Below are positions 18,401 to 27,325 of a DNA stretch of 64,000 bases, piece by piece. The translations under genes were made by a program, and so were the position numbers. Under the pieces are notes generated by a model that saw only the letters and a program-made list of their open reading frames with translations, searched no databases and was not told the origin of the DNA. This stretch comes from Algoriphagus ornithinivorans. Its GTDB lineage: Bacteria; Bacteroidota; Bacteroidia; Cytophagales; Cyclobacteriaceae. Location: assembly GCF_900115305.1 (NCBI RefSeq), contig NZ_FOVW01000002.1, forward strand, positions 413,210-477,209, in the 5' to 3' direction. Within the stretch, counting starts at the first letter, position 1. Each line of letters opens with the position of its first letter.

Positions 18401-18978
18401 CCTTCCACTCGTTCCATCAAAACATGCATGTCAGGATTCAATTGAGAATGCACATAGGTTTCATCCCAAGTATCAAACTCAGAAATTCCCTGCATGATTG
18501 GGTGTGCTGCATCCACGATTTCAGCCTTGAATCTTTCAGCCCCATGGGATTTGAATTGCCCACCTACCGCATTAACGTACCAGTCAGAATTTCTAAAAGA
18601 CCAGGAAGCACTATGTACCGGAATCAAAGCTTTTCCACTTTGAACGTATTTTTTTAATGCTTTTTCCTGTGATGAGCTGATTGAATCATGATTAGCATAA
18701 ATCATCAGCCCATCATAATTGTAAAGCACATCCTCATTCAAATCCTCAGGATTGGTGGTGTAAGTCAAATTAATCCCTTTTTGAAATAGGGGAGTTCCTA
18801 AATAGAGCATCAGTTGCTCGGAATTGTGATGCTCACTTTCATGCCCCAAAACCAATATTTCAACCCTTCTGGGCTCGGTCATGGAGAGAAAACTTTTAGG
18901 TTTATTGCAAGCAGTCAAAAGGAGAATAAATCCTAGGAAATATAGACTCTTGAGAAAGTAATTAGGTGGTTGATTCAT
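15478..18978 (-). CDS. ThuA / dehydrogenase-propeller / HEAT / cupredoxin lipoprotein
   Basis: A 1166-residue lipoprotein (lipobox LTAC, acylated Cys near 24). Domains in order: ThuA-like amidotransferase fold (about 38-250); a six-bladed propeller of the 'membrane-bound dehydrogenase' type with Ca-like DTDGDGKAD and DTDGDDVAD repeats (about 270-650); HEAT-like helices (about 680-830); a beta domain (about 870-1030); and a C-terminal cupredoxin (about 1050-1166) with type-1 copper ligands H1082, C1150, H1155 and M1159. It resembles proteins of Bacteroidota and Planctomycetota sugar-oxidation loci. The copper domain could accept electrons from the propeller domain (inference). It is first in the operon and divergent from the AraC regulator. 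Confidence 0.82.
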   Translation of the reverse strand: MNQPPNYFLKSLYFLGFILLLTACNKPKSFLSMTEPRRVEILVLGHESEHHNSEQLMLYLGTPLFQKGINLTYTTNPEDLNEDVLYNYDGLMIYANHDSISSSQEKALKKYVQSGKALIPVHSASWSFRNSDWYVNAVGGQFKSHGAERFKAEIVDAAHPIMQGISEFDTWDETYVHSQLNPDMHVLMERVEGDHREPYAWTLEEGKGRVFYTAYGHNEETWQKAEFQNLIANGILWAVGDKVNELLQAYEIPTPEFRDAEIPNYERRDPAPKYQLPLSPEQSMKLVQLPVGFEMELFASEPMIINPMAMTWDERGRLFVIETVDYPNEVRTEGGNDKIKILEDTDGDGKADKVTVFADNLNIPTSIMAVNGGILISMAPDFLFLKDTDGDDVADVREVLMTGWGKSDTHAGPSNLRYGFDNKIWGVLGYAGFNGEVSGQRHSFGQGVYRFEPSGDNLEYLGNTSNNTWGLGFTEDFETFISTANGQHSVYFSMANNYVKRPIFQGSANTVHGIDSHYDMPHLTPFLRQVDWHGGYTAAAGHNFYTARSFPEEYWNKIAFVAEPTGRVLHRAKIQADGSGYKEKNDFNILASSDEWFSPVHAEVGPDGALWVADWYNFIIQHNPTPRGFENGAGNAYINPLRDSQHGRIYRISYKGGKDSKTFDLKDASGKELIEALKSDNMFWRLTAQRLIVEKQDKSVISDLYKIISDENVDQVGLNAPAVNALWALHGLGELDGENEEAFKTVTEALSHPSAAVRKNALRVLPNTPASLDAIMNSGITQDPDLATRKHAFLAVSDMPFSEKAAAMLIQAAEREENGKDSFLPQAIFAAVLAHPTEFAKRDNSTALRASGDSELSLADRISRSLVAEQYPLDQRNSILFPPDVAGKEIALRVIVSKGQNPLEGVLVAQGNNTNGYSLYFYQDALHFAVAQNEKLNILSSKKTLPETQFTIDASLKEDGSMTLKIDGEEIAKGKTNGLFKESLSPNRVRVGQNDSRNVVGKYEGTWWFGGRLSNKSTLSLNKPGTSLVEEESFVASQQVNGTSIIKLGVIPHEMKFDKASFTVKAGSQVTIDFENPDFMQHNLVIGQKGSMEQIGKAADELARDPKGAEQNYVPKIPQVIAATRLVDPEGRESLVFIAPTEPGEYPFICTVPGHWRIMNGIMKVE

Positions 18979-19110
18979 GATTTGGGTTTACCTTAATTGC
19001 AGGCTACTATATTCCATATTTTTAGGCAGGAAATCTTACTGTTTACTTTTAAATTCTGACTGAATTTTGATATTTTTTCTTAATTTTCCTTCAATAAATA
19101 GCAAAAAGTA

Positions 19111-19983
19111 GTGAAAAAGCCTGTTCAAAAGTCAAGAATTCCCGAAGACAAATCTTTTCTAATCCGTGAATTAAAAGCCCCATTTTTCGATGTAAATTGG
19201 CATTTTCACTCCGAATTCCAGCTTTTTGTAGTCCTTAAAGGGAAAGGAACACGCTTTATTGGTAACCATATGAGCTCATTTAAAGAAGGAGATATGGTTT
19301 TGACTGGTCCGAATTTGCCTCATCTATGGAGAAATGATCAGGAATATTTTCAGATAGATAGTAAGTTAGAGACCCATGGAATTGTCATCTATTTCCCCGA
19401 TCACTTCCTCCAGAATGCAGTATTTGAGTTGAATGAATTCTCATCTATTGCAAACATGCTTTATAAGTCCTCAAGAGGATTGGAAGTACAAGGAAAAACC
19501 AATCGAGAGATTACTCAAATGATGAAGGAGCTTCTTAAAATGGAAGGAGTCCAATCACTCATTCAGCTTTTGACCATACTGGAAAAAATCGCTCAATCCG
19601 AAGAGTATCAAATCATCGCTGATGCAGCCTACACTAATACCTTCAAGGAATCTGAAAAAGACAGAATGGGATTAGTTTATGAGTTTGTCATGCATCGATT
19701 CAATGAAAAAATAGCTTTAAAGGAAGTTGCGGATATCTGTAATCTGTCGGAAAGTGCTTTTAGTCGCTATTTTAAAAGTAGAGCAAATCAGTCCTTTAGT
19801 GATTTCTTGTCTTCTATCCGCATTAATCACGCCTGTAAGCTTTTGCAAAATGAGCAGTTGAACATTAGTCAAATTTGCTATGAAAGTGGATTTTTCACCC
19901 TTTCCAACTTCAATAAGCAGTTTCGTGAAAAAATAGGAAAAACTCCTTTAGAATATAGAAAGGAGTTTGTAACCAGTTTTTAA
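19111..19983 (+). CDS. AraC family transcriptional regulator
   Basis: A 290-residue regulator with an N-terminal cupin (about 10-100: WHFHSEFQLFVVLKG, FKEGDMVLTGPNLPHLW) for ligand binding and two C-terminal helix-turn-helix motifs (KEVADICNLSESAFSRYFK, ISQICYESGFFTLSNFNKQF) of the AraC type. The start is a GTG at 19111. It is divergent from the ThuA/epimerase/oxidoreductase operon across 132 bases, the usual position for a sugar-responsive activator of that operon. Its end overlaps the convergent LytTR gene by four bases. Confidence 0.9.
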   Translation: MKKPVQKSRIPEDKSFLIRELKAPFFDVNWHFHSEFQLFVVLKGKGTRFIGNHMSSFKEGDMVLTGPNLPHLWRNDQEYFQIDSKLETHGIVIYFPDHFLQNAVFELNEFSSIANMLYKSSRGLEVQGKTNREITQMMKELLKMEGVQSLIQLLTILEKIAQSEEYQIIADAAYTNTFKESEKDRMGLVYEFVMHRFNEKIALKEVADICNLSESAFSRYFKSRANQSFSDFLSSIRINHACKLLQNEQLNISQICYESGFFTLSNFNKQFREKIGKTPLEYRKEFVTSF

Positions 19984-20663
19984 AAATTGTTTTTGAAAAT
20001 TTCGTTCACTTCATCAGCATAGCTGGAACTGATAGGCACAGTGTGCCCTTTGAGGTGAAGTTGATGCTTTTCTATTCTATTTACGAGATTTCGATTGGCT
20101 AGAAAAGAACGGTGAGTTCGAAAAAAGTAGGAGGGGAGCTCTTTCTCTACCTGAGAAAGAGTCATTCGACTTACAATTTTATGATTTTCCAGCTGGAAGT
20201 TGACATAATTCCCCTGAGACTCGCAGTACAGAAGTTCGTCGAAATCCACTCTGGCGATTCCCTCAGAGGTCTTGATGAATAGATGGGAATCTTTATCCGA
20301 TTCGTGCAGCGAGATCCATTCCTGAGCCTTTTGACAAGCTTTTAGAAATCGAGGGAAAGAGAATGGCTTTAATAAATAATCCATGGCATTCAACTCAAAA
20401 CCTTTCACTGCAAAATCCGAGTAAGCCGTGGTGAAAATCACCTGCACATCAGTAGGTAGAAGTTCCGCCAAATCAATTCCCGATAAATCCGGCATATTGA
20501 TGTCCAGAAATACTACTTGCACAGGATTGGATTTAATGTATTCCAATCCCTCAATAGCATTGGTGAAATATGCATTGACTTCCAAGAAAGGCACTTTAGA
20601 AGCATGTGCTTTGATTACTTCCAGCGCATAGGATTCATCGTCTATTGCAACTGCTTGCAGCAT
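19980..20663 (-). CDS. LytTR family response regulator
   Basis: A 227-residue two-component regulator. The receiver domain (1-120) has the acidic pair in AIDDES, the phosphoacceptor Asp in FLDINMPDLSG and the Lys in LLKPFSF. The LytTR DNA-binding domain (about 130-227) shows LLYCESQGNYVNFQL and the FFRTHRSFLANRNLV motif. It lies four bases after the histidine kinase gene, so the two form a pair. The target genes are unknown; the neighbouring SLC13 transporter is one possibility. Confidence 0.92.
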   Translation of the reverse strand: MLQAVAIDDESYALEVIKAHASKVPFLEVNAYFTNAIEGLEYIKSNPVQVVFLDINMPDLSGIDLAELLPTDVQVIFTTAYSDFAVKGFELNAMDYLLKPFSFPRFLKACQKAQEWISLHESDKDSHLFIKTSEGIARVDFDELLYCESQGNYVNFQLENHKIVSRMTLSQVEKELPSYFFRTHRSFLANRNLVNRIEKHQLHLKGHTVPISSSYADEVNEIFKNNF

Positions 20664-20667
20664 AGGG

Positions 20668-22089
20668 TTATTTTAATTGGATTGAAAAATGTACAAAGAA
20701 ATCATTGTCATTGGAAACGATATTTAATTGATGTTGATGAGGATATAGTAACTCCAATCGTTTTTTAACATTTTCTAGTCCTATGCCTGATTCCTCCTGT
20801 TTTGATTCTTTGGTTGAACTTTTAGGGTGAACGCTATTGACCACATCCAAGTGCAGAGAACCGGAAATACATCTGAGGTTAATTTTTATCCAGGATTTTT
20901 CTTTGGCGCTTATTCCATGCTTGAAAGCATTTTCTACAAATGGAATAATCAGCATGGGAGCAATCTCTCCGGAACATTGATTCTCATTAATTTGAATATC
21001 AGTATCCAGGTTTTTCTGAGCACCAAATCGTAGCATTTGTAGATCCAGGTAATTTCTGAGATAGGTAATTTCCCTAGATAATGGAATTTGAGGCATTTGA
21101 TTTTCATGAAGCATGAAGCGCATCATATCGCCAAGCTTCTGAATTCCATCTGATGTTTTTTCTGCATTTTCTATCAATGAACTCGCATATAGCGTATTCA
21201 AAGCATTGAAAAGAAAATGTGGATTAATCTGAGATCTTAGAAAATCAATATTGGCCTGTCCCTGATCAATTTTAGTGTTAAGGGAAGTAATCTGGCCTAT
21301 ATAATTGTCATACTTTTTGAAAAGAAAAGTTGTGAGAGGAAAGAAGATCAACTGAATAAAAGCAACAGTTCCCAATCCACCAATCACAAAAATCTCCTCC
21401 TGATTTTCTTCTAAGGAGATGACTAAAAATATTAAAAGTATGATAGAAGACAAACCCCAATTATACCATCTTGATGCTTTGATTTTGCCTTCTCTTCTTT
21501 TTCCATAAACCAAAAAGAAATTATATAATCCTGCGATGAAAATAATAGGGATAAATACGCCAAAAATGATGGAGGGACCAAATCCGGTGATGGGGTCTAG
21601 TTGAATTAGAAAGAAAAAGGTAAATAAGAAAGCTATAATCAGACGAGCATAATTATACAATTGATAATCTCTGACTCTTGGCGGAGTTAAGGCTTGATTT
21701 AAGAGACTTCCGGCAAGAAGATAGCAGATAAATAAGACTAAAATCCCCACCAAAAAAGTAGGAAAGCCCGCTTTGACTAAACCTGATTGATAGCTGAAAA
21801 TAGCGCAAATGACAAAAGTCAAAACGCCGGTTAAAGCCATCAGTAAGATTGAAGGCCATTTGTTGCTATCATTTTGAAACTTTGGTATCAAAATCATCTG
21901 CACCAAATGGAAAGCAGTGTAGATTGTTCCCAAAATGACAAGTCTGCTAATAAATTTGAATATTTCCTGACCAGAGTCATTAGAAAACTGTGGTCTGTAT
22001 CCAAAGAGGATAAATAAGAATGCTGTTAGGGTAGCGCTGCTCACCAGCCACCATTCGATTTGCCTGAAATCAAAGCTTTTTACCTTCAT
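20668..22089 (-). CDS. LytS-like sensor histidine kinase
   Basis: A 473-residue membrane kinase. The N-terminal half (about 15-255) has about eight hydrophobic segments and no obvious sensor domain outside the membrane. The kinase core has the His_kinase motif FLRSQINPHFLFNALNTLY, whose His is the phosphorylation site, and an ATPase domain with IIPFVENAFKHG and SGIGLENVKKRLELLY. This is the architecture of LytS/YehU kinases. It is followed at once by its LytTR partner. A candidate 38-codon membrane ORF lies just upstream on the same strand. Confidence 0.9.
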   Translation of the reverse strand: MKVKSFDFRQIEWWLVSSATLTAFLFILFGYRPQFSNDSGQEIFKFISRLVILGTIYTAFHLVQMILIPKFQNDSNKWPSILLMALTGVLTFVICAIFSYQSGLVKAGFPTFLVGILVLFICYLLAGSLLNQALTPPRVRDYQLYNYARLIIAFLFTFFFLIQLDPITGFGPSIIFGVFIPIIFIAGLYNFFLVYGKRREGKIKASRWYNWGLSSIILLIFLVISLEENQEEIFVIGGLGTVAFIQLIFFPLTTFLFKKYDNYIGQITSLNTKIDQGQANIDFLRSQINPHFLFNALNTLYASSLIENAEKTSDGIQKLGDMMRFMLHENQMPQIPLSREITYLRNYLDLQMLRFGAQKNLDTDIQINENQCSGEIAPMLIIPFVENAFKHGISAKEKSWIKINLRCISGSLHLDVVNSVHPKSSTKESKQEESGIGLENVKKRLELLYPHQHQLNIVSNDNDFFVHFSIQLK

Positions 22090-22094
22090 AGGTT

Positions 22095-22211
22095 TTAGAA
22101 TTGGGTCAAAATGGAATAAATGTGATAAAGCAAGGCCGCAATCATCAGAAAATAGAAACCTGATTTCCCGTTTTTCTGCCTAATTGAATTTTTTGTTTCC
22201 CTTGCTTTCAT
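22095..22211 (-). CDS. candidate 38-residue membrane protein
   Basis: A short open frame with ATG at 22211 and TAA at 22095-22097, ending five bases before the kinase gene. It has a basic N terminus (MKARETKNSIRQKNGK) and a single hydrophobic stretch (FYFLMIAALLYHIYSIL), so it would be a one-pass membrane protein with the N terminus inside. The position directly before a membrane histidine kinase is suggestive. No homologue can be named, and short frames of this kind occur by chance. Confidence 0.35.
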   Translation of the reverse strand: MKARETKNSIRQKNGKSGFYFLMIAALLYHIYSILTQF

Positions 22212-22294
22212 GGATACAAGAATACCATGTTGGCTAATCAGCGTCAATTTGTTGGGATGAATAGGTTAGTTTATGGGATGGAAAGGCTATTTAA

Positions 22295-23764
22295 TTAATC
22301 AAATGGGTTCTGAAGCAAATTAATATCCCAGAACAAAGGAAGAAGGAAATAGACCATAAGCGTTACCAGCAGAATTGATAAAATATTAAGCCAAAATCCA
22401 GCCTTGACCATATCTTTCATTTGTAGAAAACCAGATCCGAAAACGACTGCGTTGGGAGGGGTGGCAACAGGGAGCATAAATGCACAACTTGCCGCCAGAG
22501 TAGCGCCAACCATCAAACCGAAAGGATGTAAGTCTAATTTGATCGCTACAGAAGCGAGAATTGGGAGAAGCATGGAAGCAGTTGCCACATTAGAAGTAAC
22601 CTCTGTTAAAAAGTTAACAGATGCTATAATCACCAAAAGCAGGAAGAAAAATCCCACACCTTCAATTAGGGTGAATCTTTGACCGATCCACTCGGCTAAG
22701 CCTGTTTCTTTAAAACCTTCTGCCAAAGCCAAACCACCTCCAAAGAGGATCAAAATTCCCCAAGGAATTTGCTCTGCTGTTTTCCAGTCTAGAATTCTTT
22801 TAGTTTTAGTTGAATCGGGGAGGAGAAATAAAATTACCACTCCGGTTAGTACAATTATGGTGTCGTCAATACCGGGTATAAGCTGATCTAAGAGGAAGCT
22901 TCTGGATATCCATGCAAAGCAAACTAAGGAAAAAACGACCAATACATTTATTTCCTCATAGGAGATTTTTCCTAGTTTTTGGAGCTGTTCAGACACGATG
23001 GTTTTAGCATCGTTTAGCTTAAACCTTTTTGGAAGAGGGTTGGCATAAGTCACTAAATACCACCAACATATAAAAATAAGTGTAATGGATAAAGGAAAGC
23101 CAAAAAGCATCCATTCATTAAAACCGATTTGATAATCATAAAGGTCTGAGACTACGGCAGCTAAAATCGTATTGGTAGGAGTTCCGATAAGGGTTGCCAC
23201 ACCTCCAATAGAAGCGCTGTAGGCAATTCCCAACATGATATTTTTCCCCAATTTTTGAGAGAGGCTTAAATTTTCGGAGCCAAATGAATCCTCAAATTGC
23301 TTTACTACAGCCAATCCAATGGGTAGCATCATCAATGAAGTGGCTGAATTCGAAATCCACATGGATAGAAATCCAGTGGCTAAAATGAATCCCAAAACAA
23401 TAGTTCGAAGATCAGTGCCAATTAAGTTAATTATGGATAGGGCGATCCTGCGGTGTAGATTCCATTTTTCTATCCCTGTAGCCATTAGAAATTCACCCAT
23501 ATATAACATAACCGTAGGATGCATGTAATTGGAAGAAACTTTAGCAATTGGCAGAATATTCAAAGTGGGCATGAATATTAAAGGAAGAAAAGCCGTAGCT
23601 GCAATTGGCAAAGCTTCAGTGATCCACCAGATAGCCATCCAGGATGCTAAGGCTAGCATGGCTAAAGCTTGAGGATTTAAATCCGGAGATTGGACAAAAG
23701 ATAAAATAAGAAAATAAGAAAGCGGTCCTGCAAATAAACCGAGGGTAGACAGATTGATCTTCAT
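22295..23764 (-). CDS. SLC13 (DASS) family anion transporter
   Basis: A 489-residue multi-pass membrane protein of the divalent anion/sodium symporter family. Both family signatures around the substrate and sodium sites are visible: SMWISNSATSLMMLPIG in the first half and LTEVTSNVATASMLLPIL in the second. WITEALPIAATAFLPL near the N terminus is also typical. Likely substrates are dicarboxylates such as succinate, or sulfate; the sequence alone does not decide. It is a single gene, about 200 bases from the kinase, and 268 bases from the divergent CHRD gene. Confidence 0.88.
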   Translation of the reverse strand: MKINLSTLGLFAGPLSYFLILSFVQSPDLNPQALAMLALASWMAIWWITEALPIAATAFLPLIFMPTLNILPIAKVSSNYMHPTVMLYMGEFLMATGIEKWNLHRRIALSIINLIGTDLRTIVLGFILATGFLSMWISNSATSLMMLPIGLAVVKQFEDSFGSENLSLSQKLGKNIMLGIAYSASIGGVATLIGTPTNTILAAVVSDLYDYQIGFNEWMLFGFPLSITLIFICWWYLVTYANPLPKRFKLNDAKTIVSEQLQKLGKISYEEINVLVVFSLVCFAWISRSFLLDQLIPGIDDTIIVLTGVVILFLLPDSTKTKRILDWKTAEQIPWGILILFGGGLALAEGFKETGLAEWIGQRFTLIEGVGFFFLLLVIIASVNFLTEVTSNVATASMLLPILASVAIKLDLHPFGLMVGATLAASCAFMLPVATPPNAVVFGSGFLQMKDMVKAGFWLNILSILLVTLMVYFLLPLFWDINLLQNPFD

Positions 23765-24032
23765 TCAGTGAATTCTGGGGTAGGGATAAATTTCGCTGAA
23801 GTTAAAAAATTATAATGGAATCGAGGTATCAAAATTTAATACTTAACATAATGTAAATTATGTAACAAATAATAAATATCTCAAAATCGATTAAGCATCC
23901 GCAGAGAAAGAAAATCCTGAAAATTTTGATTTTAGTCAATCCATACCCTAAAAGCACTTCGTAGCTAAAAAAGTAGATCAAAGTACAGGAAACCAATCCT
24001 GCTATTTAAAATTTTAACTAACCTCAAAAATT

Positions 24033-25616
24033 ATGTACTACACAAGACAAATTTTGGGAGGATTACTCTTATTATTCTCCGCAGTTTTGGTCAGTTGCGA
24101 CCAAAACATCGATCCAATTGACCCCATGCCAATGCCTACGGGTCAAACAGCAACTTTTCAATTAAGCTCAGTATCTGATCCATCGATTTCTGGAACAGCT
24201 GAATTTGTTGAAAATGACGATAACACAACCACCATTAATCTTCGTCTGTCAAGTACACCTTCTGGTGGAATGCATCCAGCTCATATTCATTTTAATACTG
24301 CAGCTGAAGGTGGTGATATTGCATTAACCTTAGGAACAGTTGACGGTACAACCGGAATGAGCAGCGTCACAGTAAATTCACTAGACGATGGTAGCGCCAT
24401 TTCCTATGAGCAGCTAATTAATTTTGATGGTTATATCAATGTGCATTTGTCAAGTTCCGATTTGGCAACCTTGATCGCTCAGGGTGATATCGGTGAGAAT
24501 GCCTTAACTGGTGAATCTAAGACTTATGCCCTAGGTTCTGTAGATGTAGATGGAATTAGCGGTACTGCTACTTTTAGTCAAAGAGTTAATGGTGAAACAT
24601 TGGCGGAAATTATGTTAATGGGAACTCCGGACGATGGAATGCACCCAGGTCACATTCACTTTAATACTGCAGCCGAAGGTGGTGCAATCGCAGTTTCTTT
24701 CAACCCTGTTGTAGGTGCATCAGGAATGAGTGCAACCAATATTTCAACTCTAGATGACGGTACTCCTATTACCTATACTCAATTATTGGATTTTGATGGA
24801 TATGTGAATATTCACTTGTCTGCAGAAGATCTAGGAACTTTAGTGGCCCAAGGAGATATAGGTCAAAATGAGCTTACTGGAGAAGAAAAAGTTTATGAGT
24901 TAGGAGAAAAAGATGTGGATGGAATTAGCGGTACAGCTACTTTCAAGAAGCGTGTGAACGGTGAAGCTTTAGCTATGATCGAGTTGATGAACACTCCTGA
25001 AGACGGAATGCATCCAGCACACATTCACTTTAATACAGCATTAGAAGGTGGTGGAATTGCCTTCACTTTTACTCCAGTCAATGGTGCAACTGGTGTAAGT
25101 GTGACCAACGTAGCCACGCTAGACGATGATTCTATGATCGGGTATGATGATATTTTAGAATTCAATGGATATATCAATGTGCATCTATCTGCCAGCGAAT
25201 TGGGAACCATCGTTGCTCAAGGTGATATCGGATCCAATGAATTAACCGGAGAGTCAACTACCTATGTATTAGGTGAAAAAGATGTAGTAGGAATTAATGG
25301 TACTGCGACTTTTAGAAAAAGAGCTAATGGTACTACCCTAGCAATTTTAGATGTAGAAAACACAATAGCAGGCTCTTCTCACCCAGCCCATATTCACAAT
25401 AATACAGCCGAAATGGGTGGAAGCATTGCATTTACCTTTACGCCAGTTGATGGTACTACAGGAATGAGCATGACCAATATTGTTGCTTTAGATGATGAAA
25501 CAGCAATTACTTATGAGCAACTATTGGAATTTAACGGATATATCAATGTACACCTCTCCATGGCAGAACTTGCAACAGTTGTTGCCCAAGGAAATATTGG
25601 GGTGAATGTAAATTAA
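24033..25616 (+). CDS. lipoprotein with four tandem CHRD domains
   Basis: A 527-residue lipoprotein (lipobox LVSC, Cys22). After a short linker it is built of four CHRD-like repeats, each 123 residues long, marked by HPxHIHxNTA (His at 81, 204 and so on every 123), a GMS/TN strand, YxxLLxFxGYxNVHLS and VAQGDIG. CHRD domains are known from chordin and many bacterial surface proteins and have no firmly known activity; the conserved His pairs suggest metal binding (inference). Repeat 4 is the most diverged (SSHPAHIHNNTAEMGG). The 268 bases upstream hold an inverted repeat ACATAAT/ATTATGT near 23849-23866 and no other signal. A strong terminator follows. Confidence 0.85.
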   Translation: MYYTRQILGGLLLLFSAVLVSCDQNIDPIDPMPMPTGQTATFQLSSVSDPSISGTAEFVENDDNTTTINLRLSSTPSGGMHPAHIHFNTAAEGGDIALTLGTVDGTTGMSSVTVNSLDDGSAISYEQLINFDGYINVHLSSSDLATLIAQGDIGENALTGESKTYALGSVDVDGISGTATFSQRVNGETLAEIMLMGTPDDGMHPGHIHFNTAAEGGAIAVSFNPVVGASGMSATNISTLDDGTPITYTQLLDFDGYVNIHLSAEDLGTLVAQGDIGQNELTGEEKVYELGEKDVDGISGTATFKKRVNGEALAMIELMNTPEDGMHPAHIHFNTALEGGGIAFTFTPVNGATGVSVTNVATLDDDSMIGYDDILEFNGYINVHLSASELGTIVAQGDIGSNELTGESTTYVLGEKDVVGINGTATFRKRANGTTLAILDVENTIAGSSHPAHIHNNTAEMGGSIAFTFTPVDGTTGMSMTNIVALDDETAITYEQLLEFNGYINVHLSMAELATVVAQGNIGVNVN

Positions 25617-25634
25617 TAGTAGATGGTTGGTTTT

Positions 25635-25669
25635 AAAAAGTCCGGGTATTTTGCCCGGACTTTTTTTTT
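25635..25669 (+). terminator. terminator after the CHRD gene
   Basis: AAAAAGTCCGGG pairs with CCCGGACTTTTT around TATTTTG, followed by a T-run. The same hairpin can serve the convergent gene at 25668 because an A-run precedes it. Confidence 0.9.
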
Positions 25670-26138
25670 ATAGTTCCTCCAGTCGAAACTGGAAATCGTA
25701 CTGTAAATCTTCGTGTAATCCACTTACTAACTTTTCAACTTTTCCTTTCTGGATCTCATACAGATTTTTGATCACAGAATTCCGATGCTTTAAAAATCCC
25801 ATTTCCTTTATTTTTTCACAAAAGAAAAGAATGACCTCAGCCTGATCGGATTTGGACTTTGATAATTTTAAAAGCTTATTCATTTTTCTACGAATACTTT
25901 GAGCTGATTTTTTCGCATAATAACCATGCTCTACCCTAGCCTTTTCAAATTCAACTAATAAATCTTCTTTAACCATTTCCACAAATAATCCTGGCTGATC
26001 CCTTTCATAGAGTTTAAAAAATAAATAGGCCTTATTGTCCCTGCTAAACTTTATTAATTCGATCAAAAGATCCTTAATTTCCTGTTCAGAAAGATAGCCA
26101 AGGTCTTTTTTCAAGGTGGCTAAACTGGGAATGTCCAT
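25668..26138 (-). CDS. conserved hypothetical protein, DUF6155-like
   Basis: A 156-residue, fully helical, charged protein without signal peptide or membrane segment. DIPSLATLKKDLGYLSEQEIKDLLIELIKFSRDNKAYL resembles the DUF6155 family as I remember it; this is from memory and should be treated as tentative. It converges with the CHRD gene and ends against the shared terminator. It is 41 bases after the DUF819 gene on the same strand and could be the last gene of that transcript. No function is proposed. Confidence 0.6.
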   Translation of the reverse strand: MDIPSLATLKKDLGYLSEQEIKDLLIELIKFSRDNKAYLFFKLYERDQPGLFVEMVKEDLLVEFEKARVEHGYYAKKSAQSIRRKMNKLLKLSKSKSDQAEVILFFCEKIKEMGFLKHRNSVIKNLYEIQKGKVEKLVSGLHEDLQYDFQFRLEEL

Positions 26139-26179
26139 ATACTTTTTTAGAATTTAATCAGAATTATAAGCTGCTTGCT

Positions 26180-27325
26180 TTAGAATTGTTGGAATAAATA
26201 AATAGTGAGCATCCCCCACCCTGTTCCGGTAACCATACTCAAAATGGCTAATAGCACCGCATGAGGCATTAAATCTTTCCTATATGCAGCTGTAACTGCC
26301 GGAGCAGTAGAAATTCCGCCCAAATTTGCCATGGATGCGATGGGAACCCAGATCAGATTAAGCCTCAATACTTTGGATAGGACTAACATCAGAATAAAGT
26401 GCAAAATCAACCAAACCAAAACCAAACTTACAAAGCTCCAAGGTAAGGTTAGGTTGCTGAAATCTAATCGCAAACCAAGAATGGCCATGACCAAAACAAT
26501 ACAGACTCCTCCCATTTTCAGGGAAAATGAGGTATTCCAATGTGTAATCAAGTTACCCAAAAGCATTCCCAAAATTGATAAACTTATAACCAGCACAAGG
26601 AATGATAGATTTAAAAAGTAACTGATACCTGTGATCAGAGCAAAAATTATAATGATCACCAAGGGTCTGATTTTCCTTCCAGAATTGATTTTGGGGTCTG
26701 CCAAGGTGCTTGGAAGAGGATCTTGGATTCCTATCAGTTTGCTGAGAACTTCACCTTTTTTGATAAACTGAAACATCAAGATTGTCCAGATATTGACCAA
26801 AATATTATCCAATACCAAAACTGAGAGAAAGATATTTTCAGGGGTTTGGGCGAGCTCTTTTAAAATCAACTGAGAGGTACTTCCGCCAATCCAGCCTCCA
26901 ACTATGGGGACGAGTCCTTTCCAATATTCCTGTTCGAAAAAGATAACATCATTACCTGGTTCGAGTAAAAGCACTCCTGAAACCAGTAATACGGGTAATG
27001 TTGCTATAAAGAGACTTCCTCCAAAAAATAAAACCAAAGGTCTTAATCCTACCACTGCCAATTGCTTGAAAGGTAATGCGGACATCACTGCCAAAAGGGT
27101 GATTGGGATAATCCAGTTTCTGCTTAGGCTGTGTAAATAAACACTGGATAGATCCCACCCGCAGAGGTGGGTAAATCCTGCCGGGATCACATAAGCAAAT
27201 AAAATTGCAGGAAACCAGTTGAGAATTCCTTCAATTATTTTATTATTTAAAGTATTGATTTTCAATACAAAAGTAACTGTTAATAAAACAATTACTAGAG
27301 ATATGATTTCATCAAATGAATTCAT
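26180..27325 (-). CDS. DUF819 family membrane protein
   Basis: A 381-residue membrane protein with about ten hydrophobic helices. The GGWIGGSTSQLILKEL motif and the C-terminal NLGGISTAPAVTAAY segment are typical of DUF819 (YjcL-like) proteins, presumed transporters. The frame is open from 27355, but the ATG at 27325 forms an ATGA overlap with the stop of the M20 peptidase gene, the usual sign of translational coupling, so this start is chosen. The pairing with a dipeptidase suggests a link to peptide or amino-acid uptake (inference). Confidence 0.8.
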   Translation of the reverse strand: MNSFDEIISLVIVLLTVTFVLKINTLNNKIIEGILNWFPAILFAYVIPAGFTHLCGWDLSSVYLHSLSRNWIIPITLLAVMSALPFKQLAVVGLRPLVLFFGGSLFIATLPVLLVSGVLLLEPGNDVIFFEQEYWKGLVPIVGGWIGGSTSQLILKELAQTPENIFLSVLVLDNILVNIWTILMFQFIKKGEVLSKLIGIQDPLPSTLADPKINSGRKIRPLVIIIIFALITGISYFLNLSFLVLVISLSILGMLLGNLITHWNTSFSLKMGGVCIVLVMAILGLRLDFSNLTLPWSFVSLVLVWLILHFILMLVLSKVLRLNLIWVPIASMANLGGISTAPAVTAAYRKDLMPHAVLLAILSMVTGTGWGMLTIYLFQQF

